Below, in pieces: positions 11,014 through 21,190 of a stretch of DNA of 64,000 nucleotides. The position numbers and the translations under genes are program-made. The stretch is from Ariolimax columbianus (lineage: Eukaryota > Mollusca > Gastropoda > Stylommatophora > Arionidae). Below the pieces are notes generated by a model, which was not told the origin of the DNA, searched no databases, and was given only the letters and a program-made list of their open reading frames with translations. Numbering within the stretch: the stretch's first letter is position 1; each line of letters begins with the position of its first letter. The stretch lies in assembly GCA_036924085.1 (NCBI GenBank), contig JAVGWX010000004.1, forward strand, positions 80,120,941 through 80,184,940. Direction: 5' to 3'.

Positions 11014-12545
11014 TAACTTAACTTAACTTAATGTCTTTATACTGGTTTAGTAAACCCTGCAGAGTCTGTATACAACCAATTTCATTTCTATCACTTTGCT
11101 CTAAAAGCTATGCCCATCCAATTTATTGTTAAATGCATTAACTATCCCTGCCACCACTACCTCCTCTGGCAATGCATTCCAAACACTCACCACTCTCTGA
11201 CTAAAAAATATTTCTTAATATCTAATCTGGACCTTTCATTCAACTTGTAGCTATGCCCTCTTGTAATTTTGGGTGGCTGTATTTTAAAACAAACTTGTTA
11301 TAGTCTAATTTATCCATTCCTCTGATCATCTTATAAACCTGTATTAAGTCACCACGAATTCTTCTCTCTTCTCGGTTTTTCTGAGTCTTACCTCATAACT
11401 GTAATTCTGGAATCCCACTATACTCTTTCTCGCTCTTTTTTATATTCTTTCCAGCATGTTGATATCCCCTCTATGATAGGGACTCCACACCTGTATACAA
11501 AACTTCAATCTAGGTCTAATTAATGCTTTTTATAGTTTGACTATCACTTTCTTTCTCCTATTTTTAATATTTCTTTTTATCATACCTAACATTGCATTTG
11601 CTATATTCACTGCTACCTGGACTTGCTCACTCACCTTACCTGTATGATCTATTGTAACCCGTAGGTCCCTTTCCTTATCTTCCTTTTTAAAATTGTTCTC
11701 GCTCATTCTGTAATTATGTTCCATATTGGATCTACCCATGTGGATGACTGTACATTTATCTACATTAAACTCAATTTGCCAGCTTTCAGACCATTCTCTA
11801 ATTTTATGTAAATATGACCTCAATATATCCACTTCCGCTTTAGATGAGACACTACTGCATAGTTTTGTGTCATTAGCAAATTTTGCAATCATGGATCCCA
11901 TATCAATGCCCAAATCATTCATATATATCAAGAACAAAATTGGTCACAAAACCGAGCCATGTGGCACTCCACTTTTCACTTTACACCACTCAGAGTACTC
12001 CTTAATTATGCCCACCCTCTGCCTTCTTCCCATTAACCAATTTTCAATCCATTTGGCAACTTCCCCACGTATTCCATGTGATTTTAACTTTCGAAATAAT
12101 CTTTGATGAGGTATTCTATCATCAAAGACCTTTGCAAAATCAAGATAAATAACGTCCACTGACTCCCCTTATCTATCATTTTGGTAACCTCCTCCATGAA
12201 TTCTAATAGATTTGTTAAGCCTGATCTCCATCTAGTAAACTCCATGCTGACTATTTCTAATTAGATTAAATTTGTCTAAATGCATTACAATGTTTTCTTT
12301 GATTATTGACTCTATCAATTTTACAGACTATGCTCATTAAACTCACAGGTCTATAATTTGCTGGATCTGATTTTTTGCCCTTTTTGAATAAGGAAATCAC
12401 TCCTGTATCTTTCCAATTCAGTGTAACAATCCCTTCTTGTCAATACCATCTTCTCCTGGACATTTATCCACTTTCAACCCCTCCAATTTTTTAAAAACAA
12501 TTTCCTCTGTAATACATATTGATCCTAATCCCGCTGTATCTATCT
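11014..12545 (-). mobile_element. CR1-like LINE copy with reverse transcriptase core
   Basis: On the minus strand it runs from a reverse transcriptase finger motif ('EEIVF', 'KVDKCPGEDGID', near 12,440-12,540) through the palm to the 3' end. The terminus at 11,014-11,040 is a TTAAG repeat ('ttaagttaagttaag' on the minus strand). Such 3' microsatellite ends are usual for CR1-group LINEs. It is 5'-truncated within the reverse transcriptase. Unit 2 lacks the core (11,590-12,500) but keeps both outer ends. Confidence 0.8.
11400..12540 (-). pseudogene. CR1-like reverse transcriptase, broken
   Basis: Recognisable blocks in order on the minus strand: 'DVIYLDFAKVFDDRIPHQ' (palm motif A, 12,159 downward), 'KSGVPHGSVL', a TGA stop at about 11,941-11,943 where Gly is expected before 'PILFLIYMNDL', 'KFANDTKL' (motif C), 'FNVDKCTVIHMG', and 'NIANAMLGMIKRN'. 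Motif C of this family normally reads F-A-D-D, so an essential Asp is replaced by Asn here. Further stops follow after 'RKKVIVKL'. A nonsense codon and a lost metal ligand make this a dead copy. Confidence 0.85.
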
Positions 12546-12765
12546 CTTTGAAAAATAGACACTGTAGACCGGGTTTGTCTGAATCTTTCCTCAAAACTGC
12601 AATTCTGAAATCCCACTATCAGTTTTGTCGCTCTTTTTTCTATTCTTTCCAGCATGTTTATATCCTCTCTTTTATAAGGACTCCACACATGTACACAGTA
12701 CTCCAATCTAAGTCTAACGAATGCTCCATGCAGTTTGACTATCACTTCCTTGAAATCAGTTGTGA
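12546..12765 (-). pseudogene. CR1-like LINE C-terminal fragment
   Basis: Minus-strand translation gives 'VRLRLEYCVHVWSPYKRED', 'NMLERIEKRATKLIVGFQN' and 'SFEERFRQ', the conserved thumb and C-terminal block of CR1-like ORFs. It ends abruptly at about 12,546 where the next copy begins. It is a truncated neighbour in the same orientation, not the continuation of that copy. Confidence 0.8.
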
Positions 12766-13160
12766 TTGAGGAGCACCGAAGCACACACCAGAATATATCC
12801 TTCATCACTGCCCCACTTATACAGACTAAAGAGAGGCAGTCTGGCCTGCTCGAAAAGCTGTGGAGGAAAGGTCTGAAGCACAACCTACTTGATGAATCTC
12901 ACCGTCCTAGAAGTATCGCACCAGTTGATCAGAAGAGGACGAGGTGGCTTTCAATCCATGCTACTGGAAGGTACAAAACAGAACGAATTGCTATACTTCC
13001 ACAACAGCTAGCCAGTTTATATGAAATCTGTATTCAAGCATTTTCAGTGGTTATTTCAGCAGCATGAATCTTTTTGATGTGGCTGGAGACATGTACAAAT
13101 CTGATTAAACGAATTTTACGAGATGCCTGAAATGGTAAAATGTGTACATTATTTGAATCC
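12766..13160. other. Unrecognised sequence between LINE fragments
   Basis: A plus-strand open frame spans 12,735-13,067, but its first part is the antisense of the CR1-like fragment and the rest shows no known motif. The homologous region in unit 2 (34,031-34,500) carries a 60-base extra piece and frameshifts relative to it. No gene is supported. Confidence 0.35.
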
Positions 13161-13247
13161 CAGGTGACACTCCTGTGTTTGTGTGTGGTTGTATGTATGT
13201 GTATGTGTGTGTGGTTGTATGTATGTGTGTATATAAATATATGTATT

Positions 13248-13309
<62 letters not shown>

Positions 13310-13380
13310 ATTATGTGTATATGTATATATTTATTTACACACAGACACAAACACACACACACACACATTCACAGAGTTCT
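13161..13380. repeat. Compound (GT)n-(AT)n-(CA)n microsatellite
   Basis: GTAT/GTGT repeats lead into about 30 AT dinucleotides (13,248-13,305) and end in an ACACAC tract. The core is 6 bases longer in unit 3, raising the offset to 47,203. Reading frames made of Tyr-Ile or Val-Cys repeats here are artefacts. Confidence 0.95.
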
Positions 13381-14005
13381 TAGCAGACGCCAACCAAATG
13401 ATGCAGCTACTCGATAGAGAGGACAAGAAAGCGGGACTGGAGATGAATGTTTCGAACACCAAAGTGTTGGGCAATAGCTAGGCCACTTGTGGTCCAGTCT
13501 TCCTTGGCGAGGTACGTTTAAAGTGTACCAACGAGTACATCTATCTTTGACGTTTTCTCAATATGGAGAATAACCTGCAACCTGAACTGACAAGACTTTG
13601 GGCAGCCTTCTCGTCTATTAACCCAGTCCTAGATGGGTGTCATGACCAAGACCTACGAGTCTCCCTCTTCAATTGCACTGTACTCCCTGCGATGGAGACT
13701 AACAAAATCACTAGAGAACAAATTGAGTGACCCAGGCCTGCCTTCAGAGACGCTTGGTCGGAATCACTATCCGGATCCAACGTATGCAAAGTCTCTACAA
13801 TTCTGACATGAGACGATTGTCCCTGATGATGGATACAGTAATCGATGCAGGCAAGGCAAAACATAGATGGGCAGGTCACATGTTGCGACAAAACGATGGT
13901 CGATGGAGTAAACTGGTACCCCCGCGGAAGACCTCCAATGCGTTGGTGAAACTCCTTTGCTATACCCTGGAACTTCAGGAAGCACTAAAGGAGCACTAAC
14001 TACGA
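13381..14005 (+). pseudogene. RTE-like reverse transcriptase C-terminal fragment
   Basis: Starts abruptly inside the palm ('EFLADANQMMQLLDRED', 'KKAGLEMNVS') directly after the CA microsatellite. It continues through 'ACLQRRLVGITIRIQRM' and 'AKHRWAGHMLRQNDGRW' in shifted frames. Several stops and frameshifts are present. The unit 2 copy (34,676-36,195) retains about 900 bases more at its 5' side, so units 1 and 3 share a deletion whose left edge lies in the microsatellite. Confidence 0.8.
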
Positions 14006-14099
14006 ACTGGACTTCCTTGGCTCCAAGACATGGTCCGCTGAAGACGAAGTTCAGACCCGCAGCTACGCGGAGGAAGGGGTCATAACAATCGAAATCAAG

Positions 14100-14735
14100 A
14101 TATATATTTCTGTAAATACCCTCTGGGGCGTTGACCATGACCTTCCTCTTCTCCTCGCTGATTTCCATCCATAATTTCTGGACTGCATTGTCATGTTTTG
14201 AGATCAGCCTTGCGAGTTCAGGCTCTGTTACAACCAGACCGGTAATGTCGTCGGAAATCGGAGGTTGGTGAGTATGCTTCCACCTATTGTGACCGTCCCT
14301 AAGTGTTCATCCAATGCTTCTGACACAATGCGTCTTGGAAAACATTGAAACGTGTTTTGGAGAAAGGAAACACCCCTGATACCCGCCGATGATTGTCGTG
14401 CGGAACCATTCACCTGTGGTCCCGTTGAGGTAAACTGCACTGCTAGCATCAAAGTATCGTTTTTCAGTGACGTGGTAGAGCCGCCATCCTATCTCAAGGG
14501 CCTCATGGCCCACTCTATCAAAAATCGATGCAGACCTAATACAATTGATGTTTGTGCTAGGTTTATTTTTCACTGATCAAACGCAATTTAAAAATGGGTT
14601 CTATTGCACTTCGACCAGCTCTGAAACTCGCTTGTTCTTCTGCAATAATTGTTCCTGCCCATCGCTGCAGTCTGTTAAGGATAACCCTGAGCATAACTGA
14701 TGGTCCAGTAGTTCCGACACTGTTGGAGGTTACCC
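14100..14735 (-). pseudogene. RTE-like reverse transcriptase central fragment, minus strand
   Basis: Minus-strand blocks in order: 'IIAEEQASFRAGRSAIEP', 'FDRVGHEALEIGWRL', 'SAVYLNGTTGEWFRTTI', 'GCFLSP', then in another frame 'SEALDEHLGTVTIGG', and 'SDDITGL' next to a 1-base loss at the catalytic Asp-Asp region. Then follows 'ELARLISKHDNAVQKLWMEI'. These match RTE-like reverse transcriptases. At least two frameshifts make it a pseudogene. It faces the plus-strand RTE fragment, with about 100 bases between them. Confidence 0.82.
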
Positions 14736-15594
14736 TACTTTGGTTTCACTATGATCAATGATATTGTTCAACTATTGTAGATAAATCAACTTGACTTAAA
14801 TTTAACTTAAATTATCATCATTATACTGGTTTAGCTGACAATCAGTTTTTGTTTAGTTTTTCCAGTAACCGAAATAAGTTGGACGGGCATCATTGGGCTT
14901 GGGAGTGACGTGTCTTGAGCATCTTCCTAACCTGGCAAGACCTAATCTCTCCCGGGTGATGCGTTTTAGTCCATTATAGTCCCGTGTGTACATTTCACAG
15001 TCACAACGATGACCAGGCGTGAATAATTGCAAGGAAAAAACACCACAAAATGAACGGACTAGCTAATCCAAATAAAAAAAAGCAACATATTTCTGAGTGC
15101 TAGTCGTCGATTAGTGTGAATTCTAGTCAAATCCAATGCTCTGTAGATTCCATTATGGACTAAAACACGAGAGCAAAGTTAGACCTCCGGCCCGTTAGGC
15201 ACCATCTTAAATTAGGCCAATCTTTGTCGCCGAATACTTGATGCATACGTTATGATTGATGCTTGGATGCAGAAAATAAGTACGATTTGTGTGACTAGAG
15301 ATTAGTGACAGTGATAGAGGAAGAGAGAAAGAGAGAGATAGAGAGAGAAAAGTGTGAAACTGCACACTATAATTAGGTGCATTAATAGGCAATTTGCGTG
15401 TGAGTACCGAATGACATTTTGAACGCCGAAATATATGACGTAGTCGGTATCTGTAACTTGTGATGGTTTGGGCATTCAAGATTAGAAATTACAGTTGGTG
15501 GAAACTGGATTATAGGTCAGTATTTAGTAACAAATAGTTTAGTCAATATTGGAGTAAACAAGGGATTTCTCTAGAGAATCAGCCATTATATGTA
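14736..15594. other. Unrecognised AT-rich stretch with a CR1-like tail piece
   Basis: Contains a short minus-strand 3'-end-like piece near 14,790-14,840 ('ccagtataatgatgataatt' on the minus strand) and a GA-rich tract at 15,318-15,350. Otherwise I see nothing recognisable. Unit 2 (36,976-37,995) carries an extra piece of about 110 bases here near 37,280. Confidence 0.4.
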
Positions 15595-15905
15595 CATACC
15601 AGAGCTGCTGATACTCTTCTACACTTTCACGCGGTGATCCTGGATAACAATCTGCAGCAGGGCAGACTGGCTAAAGAGAAAAGATCGAAGAGAGAAAGCT
15701 AACCCAGTACGCAAAAAATGCTTGCTGAAGTCGGATGTGTTGGACCAAAAGGTACAAATATCGCAGTCAAGCTGTATACTACGAAACAACGAATTCCGCT
15801 GTCCGGATTACATTCTGCTACTTGCAAAGGACTTGGTAGAGGGACTTTGAAAACGAACGAGGAAGAACTTATAACAAATCTATGGGTATGCGTAGACTTC
15901 TGGTT
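15595..15905 (+). mobile_element. Inverted second copy of the (AAGCC)-tailed retroposon family
   Basis: Plus-strand blocks 'gcggtgatcctggataac', 'gcagggcagactggctaaag' and 'cttgctgaagtcggatgtgt' match the reverse complement of 10,462-10,848. The 5' head and the AAGCC tail are missing or diverged. With the copy at 10,462 it forms an inverted pair about 4.7 kb apart. Confidence 0.7.
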
Positions 15906-16428
15906 TGGACTAGGTTGATGGCAGACATGTTGAACTTTTGGAGTTTTTTTTATATCTCTATCCATCGTTGCCTTGGTCGACCTCTTGTTCTTATCCATTG
16001 AAAGCTTTATGTAGTATGACAGGGCCTTTAGGCAGGATTCCTGCTTTCCATTTGCCGGTCACAACTGTCGAGGTCTGCTACAATCCTTCGAAAAAGCACC
16101 ACTGACTGTCAAAGTTTCTCGATACGGACCACAGTAACGCACCGTTGCCATCGGTACGACACCACACATTTCGTCCCGCTACCTGGCCGGGGAGAGGCGG
16201 GCGAGCGTTTTCGGCAAGTACGCGCTATCGCTCCGTCTGTCGGGACTGAGATCGCTGTACGAAGACAAGGTGAACGAAACTTGTTCGCATCCCGATGAAC
16301 ATTTCATGAAGCATCTGGTTATACAGTGGGAGGAGGGTCTACAGACACATGGCAAGCCCTAGTCCAAAAGACAGGGTAAATCAACTAACAAGGAAGGATC
16401 AGAGCACCATTTTCCGACTGAAAACTCA
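15906..16428. other. GC-richer segment absent from unit 2, with an exon-like frame
   Basis: About 16,010-16,260 has no counterpart in unit 2. A frame without Met, about 16,150-16,360, reads 'RYLAGERRASVFGKYALS' then 'HPDEHFMKHLVIQWEEG'. It might be a fragment of a captured exon or another retroelement ORF. No family recognised. Confidence 0.3.
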
Positions 16429-16545
16429 ACACATCCCATCAAACAAACACCTGAGCAGAATCCAACACATCCCATCAAACAAACACATGAGCAGAATCCA
16501 ACATATCCCATCAAACAAACACCTGAGCAGAATCCAACCACAACA
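16429..16545. repeat. 36-bp tandem repeat, 3 copies
   Basis: Unit 'caacacatcccatcaaacaa' + 'acacctgagcagaatc', three copies here and in unit 3, four in unit 2. Because 36 is a multiple of 3, it yields a 12-residue repeat ('HIPSNKHLSRIQ') in a short ORF (16,349-16,606), which is more likely a by-product than a protein. Confidence 0.92.
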
Positions 16546-17012
16546 TACTCTTGAGTGGCAGATGTGTACACACCTATATGAAACCGTTGATTATCATCTC
16601 TTTTAGTGCTCAGAGATAAATGATTTTAAGAAAATGCTTCTTCCTCCGTGACCAGATACATGAACATTTTGTATGGCACTAGATAACATCTGATAAACAA
16701 GTGCAGATACCATTACATGGAAATAGGCCGACGGGCGAGAGCCGGATGCTGTTGAATCCCTAACAACATTCCTTTGCGTGGAAATATTTTTTTTAAGAAG
16801 GTTGGTGGGTTGCGTGGTACTGTGGTTGATGTTTCGCAGGTGGACGGAACATGTTGATCGCAGGCCTGATGAACATCTCAGGAATTATCTGGTTGTACAG
16901 CGAGCTCTGAGCAGACGCTCGTTATACGGACAGATGGATCGCAACAGAGACTTCTTGAAAGTGTTTAGGCTGCGGCAAAATATGCTGTAGCAGAATTGGT
17001 CTCTTTAGCCAT
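16546..17012. other. Unrecognised sequence with a diverged direct repeat
   Basis: The segment 16,780-16,925 repeats, with about 20 percent divergence, part of the sequence near 16,260-16,335 ('cctgatgaacatctcaggaa' against 'cccgatgaacatttcatgaa'). In unit 2 the pair is longer and clearer (39,955-40,095 and 40,568-40,700). No gene recognised. Confidence 0.4.
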
Positions 17013-17640
17013 ATCTTCTTCTTCTTCTTTTTATTATTATTATTATTAATATTATTACTATTCGTCGTTCATTCTCCGAAAAAGTCTCTGTATTTCGTAC
17101 AATGGACACCGTTCTTTGTAAGACTGTTTTATCTCCAAACAACTTTTTGCCAGCTTCTGTGTCTTCAGGTCAGTATTGTTCTGTCTCTGAAGGATCTTTT
17201 CTACGGTCATGGTATGTCCTCTACATGGACATCTGTCATTTTTCCCAATCCTCATTTTGTTGTAAAAATGACCCGTGAGTCTTTTACTACCAGTTCTCAG
17301 TCTGGAGATGATGTCTTGCTCGTTAGTTAAATCACAGCAGTTTTCTTCTTTTCGGAAGTTGATGTGTTGAGCAGCACATTTTTCCGGAAGTTGATTTTAA
17401 TTATGGTCTTGGTCTAATTTTTTGTTACGCTCAGGTTTGGTTGTGGGGAAGTTCTTCTACGCTTTGCTAGTTTTTCTGCAGCTTCAATATTATAGTGGGA
17501 AGGCATCCAAAGACTGATCAACTTTCAGTGTTTTTGTGAGAGGTGTGTCAGAGAACACTGTTGCCAAATGAGAACACATCTCGCAGCATAAGTTAAAAGC
17601 TGTCGCCATCTTAGTTTGGTTTGGGCAACTATTATTATTG
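17013..17640 (-). pseudogene. 3' end of a second RNase H-type LINE lineage
   Basis: Minus-strand blocks: 'SLWMPSHYNIE', 'KLAKRRRTSPQPNLSVT', 'IISRLRTGSKRLTGHFYNKM' and 'CPCRGHTMTVEKILQ'. These are the last RNase H motif and the Cys-His C terminus of I-group LINEs, diverged from the element at 30,239. Stops and frameshifts are frequent. The 3' tail is a (TAA)n/(GAA)n tract (plus strand 'ttattattattattattaat' at 17,030). Confidence 0.75.
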
Positions 17641-17644
17641 TTAC

Positions 17645-18060
17645 TATTATTAGACGGGAAGCCAGTGGTCTCGAGGTAAGGTGTTTGACTCGGGTGCTGG
17701 AGGTCTTAGGTTCAAATCTCGGTGAAGACACCGGGATTCTTTTCACGTGAATCATCCGGTAAATATTTCACCTGATCTCCGAGAAGTGAGATCAGACACC
17801 CGTGTGGAGTGGCGCGAACGTTAAAAATACCTTAGCAGTTGGAAATCAAAGAGAGTAGGCCTGACTGCCGCTGATAGGGAAAATTCAAGTTTAAAATCTA
17901 CTCAAATTATTCTAGGGATTCACGCCCCACAGAGCATATGTCGCAAAAACGGTGACTGTGTGGTCATAACCACAAGTTTTTGTTATGTGCTTAGCGAAGC
18001 TCCTTAGATGGTGCCTGACAGGCTGCGCGTCTACCTTGCTCTAATTTATGCTTCCACCTC
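17645..18060 (+). mobile_element. tRNA-derived SINE, plus strand
   Basis: A box 'gccagtggtctcgaggtaag' at 17,661-17,680 and B box 'ggttcaaatctcgg' at 17,709-17,722 define a polymerase III promoter with the usual spacing. The body shares 'aaaaataccttagcagttgg' and 'agagtaggcctgactgc' with the other SINE copies, and it ends near 'tagatggtgcctgacaggct'. It lacks the LINE-like terminal piece seen at 9,745. Confidence 0.82.
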
Positions 18061-18880
18061 CACCAGTCTCAAAAATAGGCGATCGTATATTCCAGGTGCT
18101 AACAGATGCGGGGATTGACCTGGCAAGTAACCAGTGGATTTTCACCTGCCAAAACATGAAACAAAGTAGGTCGCACCTCCCCAAGACGTCGAACGACATA
18201 AGTGGACTGAAGATAGTAGACAGATAGACTTTTATTAGACTAAAACAAAACTTTTATCAAAGTCTAGCATGAGAAACAAATGACATGTATGAATGGAAAA
18301 GACATACACGAATAATCATAGGTCTATAATTGTAGAAAAATATCACTGTCAGATCTGGTAAGCATTACTTATCGTAGATAGATTGTAAAAGCGGAGTGCG
18401 CCAGGAATGAATACTGTCCCTTTGTCAGTTTGACATTTAAACAGAACATATTTGTCCACAAATAGGAAACATGTCCTGACTCATCATGAGTGTAGCATAA
18501 ATAAATAATGTTGGAGATTCGGTGGACAGTTTTGCAGCGTGGATAGATCGTTGTTTTTCTTTTAAAAATTGATATGACCTATTCTTCCGATCAACACAGC
18601 TGTAAGTCGGTACCTGACGAAGTCAGGTGAAAATTAGGAAGCCGCCTTGACAGCTACAGAGTTAGGCTGTGTTGTCGGTAGTTTCTTGGCAAGTGTACAG
18701 TACGGTAGGCTGCTTTTACTTTCCGTGCGTGGAGGAGTATTCGCCCGAGAAAAAAACATGTGTCTGCCAAACTGGACACTCGTGGAAATCGGACCTGAAA
18801 CGTTGGTATTGTGAAAACCGAGGGAGTTTCACGCCTGGGCAACGTAGCCTCCATTAAATGTATTTGTATATATATATAAA
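18061..18880. other. Unrecognised sequence; a small Cys-containing ORF at its end
   Basis: 18,061-18,690 is shared with unit 2 (41,841-42,470) at a few percent divergence and has no recognisable feature. At 18,669-18,857 a 62-codon ORF (with 'CVCQTGHSW' and 'RWYCENRG') occurs only in unit 1. It may be chance or an exon remnant. Confidence 0.3.
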
Positions 18881-18964
18881 AATGTGTTTGTGTGTGTTTG
18901 TGCGTGAGGGCGGGCTTGCGTACCGGCGTGTGTACGTGAGTGTGCGTGTTTGAATGTTTATATA

Positions 18965-19021
<57 letters not shown>

Positions 19022-19030
19022 ATATGTGTG
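18881..19030. repeat. (GT)n and (AT)n microsatellites
   Basis: GTGT-rich sequence followed by about 24 AT dinucleotides at 18,968-19,018. Marks the start of the 2.3-kb stretch (about 18,690-21,010) that unit 2 lacks. Confidence 0.93.
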
Positions 19031-19589
19031 TGTGACTGACGAGATGTGTATCGATGTGATCCAAGTAGTAGTGAGCGCCACGCAGATGAAGCCATGCATG
19101 TCACAACCGCCTGGAGGACCACGGTCTACCTTCAACAGCATGCTCGAGATGTGAGAAAGGCTACTATAATCCGCCACTTACCGTTTTTTCAGGGAGCACA
19201 AAAGAGTAAACTTACTCATTGTGGGCATTCAACAACATAGATGTATCTATGTATAAGTGCATTTATGTATTTGTATATGTGTATGTATATAATATATACA
19301 TACACATACATGTGTGCATGTGTGTGTATGTATGTGTGTATGTATGTATTCATTGCCTCTTTCTGTCTTGTCAGACGATAGTAATTGTGCTTTGAAAAAA
19401 AGATATGCAGCTACAGCCCGTGACGATAACGAATGTAACTCGTAAGACCAATTCAAGCAAAGAAGCGTCTTCCACAGTGTGTGCAAGGAAAGTCAGGACC
19501 GCTTGTGACATCTCATGGTGTGGCGTGTCTTCTTAAACTCTGAGTCTTTAGCCTATCAGTAATCAGTTTCTCCTTTTTCTGTATTCTAT
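19031..19589. other. Unrecognised sequence with GTAT microsatellite
   Basis: A GTAT/TATG-rich tract is at 19,250-19,350. The rest shows no gene or element I can name. Confidence 0.4.
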
Positions 19590-20225
19590 GCTTAATCCTG
19601 CTCCTCTAAGTAACACGATCCATGGCGTCTTTTTCCCAAGATTCAAAATTGATGCCCGCATCATTCATATTCCGTACAGAAGTAATGGCCGACCCCGAGA
19701 CCTTTTCCCCAACTGTAATTCCCACATAGAGAAGATATTTTGGTATCCTGCCATAATACATCCTCCGGGTGTGTCCCAACCATCTGAGTCTTCCAAGACC
19801 AAGCATGGCAAATATTGTGACAGTGCCTGTTCTCTCCAACAACTCTGCGTTGGTGATCTTGTCTTGCAACCAAACCCCCAGGATTCTTCTCAGGCTCCTC
19901 GTGTGATAGCTATTTAGCTGCCTCTTCTGGTGCATGCAAGTAGCCCATGTCTCACTGCCATAAAGAACGGTGCTGAAGACATATCCCAGTAAACAAGTGT
20001 TTTTTTGTTTTAACAGTGAGCTTCTTGTTTTCACAAACCCTTTTTATTTATCTGCTCATTGTTATTGCTGCCTTGCCTATCATGATATTAATATTTTCGT
20101 CTAGACCTAGTTTATTATTGACTGAGAATCCCAAGTACGTAAAGTTATTTACTACATCGATGGAGATTACTGGTGGTTTGTTTGCACCCTGGACCATAAC
20201 TTGTGTTTTCGGTTGCTGATTGTTT
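19590..20225 (-). pseudogene. RTE-like reverse transcriptase C-terminal fragment
   Basis: Minus-strand blocks: 'VISIDVVNNFTYLGFSVN', 'NIMIGKAAITMSR', a stop, 'ENKKLTVKTKKHL', then after a frameshift 'VFSTVLYGSETWATC', 'RSLRRILGVWLQDKITNAEL', 'LRWLGHTRRM' and 'GRIPKYLLY'. This series is highly characteristic of the thumb and C-terminal region of RTE-like ORFs. It is only in unit 1. Confidence 0.88.
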
Positions 20226-20604
20226 ACCTGAACTCACAGCAGGCATCGGAAAGTGGCGATAGTAAGCTTTGCAGTCCCTCCACTACGTATGTATCTTGGA
20301 TAATAAACGGTGAAATACCGAACTACGGCAAGCGCTTCTACTAATTTATGGGGAAATATAATAACGGAAAATGTATGATGCGACATGGAAATCAAAAAGA
20401 GAATTGAGGTAACGGAATATGTTTTCACCAACATGACCCATATAATGAGATTCAAGCAAGTCATTCACAAATTAACGTTCAGAGTGATCTGGTGGTTGTA
20501 GATCACTGTTGTACTGCAGGCATAGAGACTTGGACAAGGAACACTGTAATGGAGAAATGGTTTTCAACTTTTGATAGAAAAACAAGGGCCCATTTCCCTG
20601 AAAG
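20226..20604. other. Unrecognised sequence
   Basis: No gene or repeat recognised; short frames only. Confidence 0.4.
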
Positions 20605-21190
20605 AAATCTTATTCTTATTCTTCCTGCGCTATCAGGCGTAGACTTGAATTTGTTCAAAGAAAGCTGCGGTCATCCTGAGACTAATGAAACTGCCACAAA
20701 GCTTGTCTAGTGTTGGTATTGGTGATGGCCACATGTTCTTTGGCTGGTCCTTGTATGTTGTGGAATTTTGCAGCAGATGTTTAGGGGTCATTTCCCCGTA
20801 CCACATGTGCATTCGCCAGTAGCACCTAGCTTCAGTTTATTGGACAGATGACATCTCTGTCTGTTGTGGCCTGTACGGAGTCTGAAGACCAGCACCTGCT
20901 CATTTTTATCAACGGGTAATAAGCATCATTTTGTGTGTAGCCAATATGCTTTGTTTCCCGGGTTTCCATGTATCTGGCCCTAATAAACCGGTTGGACTCT
21001 TCTTTCTTATTTGTCCATATATCTGGCACTAATAAACCGGTTGGACTATTCTTTCTTATTTGTCCATGTATCTGCTCCTAATAAACCTTTTGGACCATTT
21101 GGTGGTCACACTAGAATCTGGTTGTGGTAACCTTCCAGTTTCTTTCTCCAATCTGTCTGCCTTCTCTTTGCCTGAAATGTCCATAAGATG
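20605..21190 (-). pseudogene. RNase H-type LINE 3' fragment
   Basis: Minus-strand translation shows 'RFIRARYMETRETKHIGYTQ' and 'NDAYYPL', homologous to 'ESKRLIKARYMTKWETEHTG' of the LINE at 30,239. It has frameshifts and a short internal tandem duplication ('ctaataaaccggttggac' occurs twice, 20,980-21,060). The 3' end carries an A-rich tail (plus strand 'cttattcttattcttcctgc'). Unit 2 keeps only the 5' side of this fragment, at 42,541-42,740. Confidence 0.75.

Noticed and set aside
13105..13417. ORFs rich in Tyr-Ile and Val-Cys
   Set aside because: Translation of AT and GT microsatellites; lengths change with repeat number between units.
15207..15479. 90-codon minus-strand ORF with Ser-Leu repeats
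   Set aside because: Its centre is the translation of a GA/CT-rich tract, and it has no other support.
16349..16606. ORF with 12-residue tandem repeats as a possible repeat protein
   Set aside because: The repeat is 36 bp, so any frame through it stays periodic. No start context, no signal and copy number differs between units.
18669..18857. 62-codon Cys-containing ORF as an EGF-like exon
   Set aside because: Cys spacing does not fit an EGF module, it is present only in unit 1 next to a microsatellite, and no convincing splice sites flank it.
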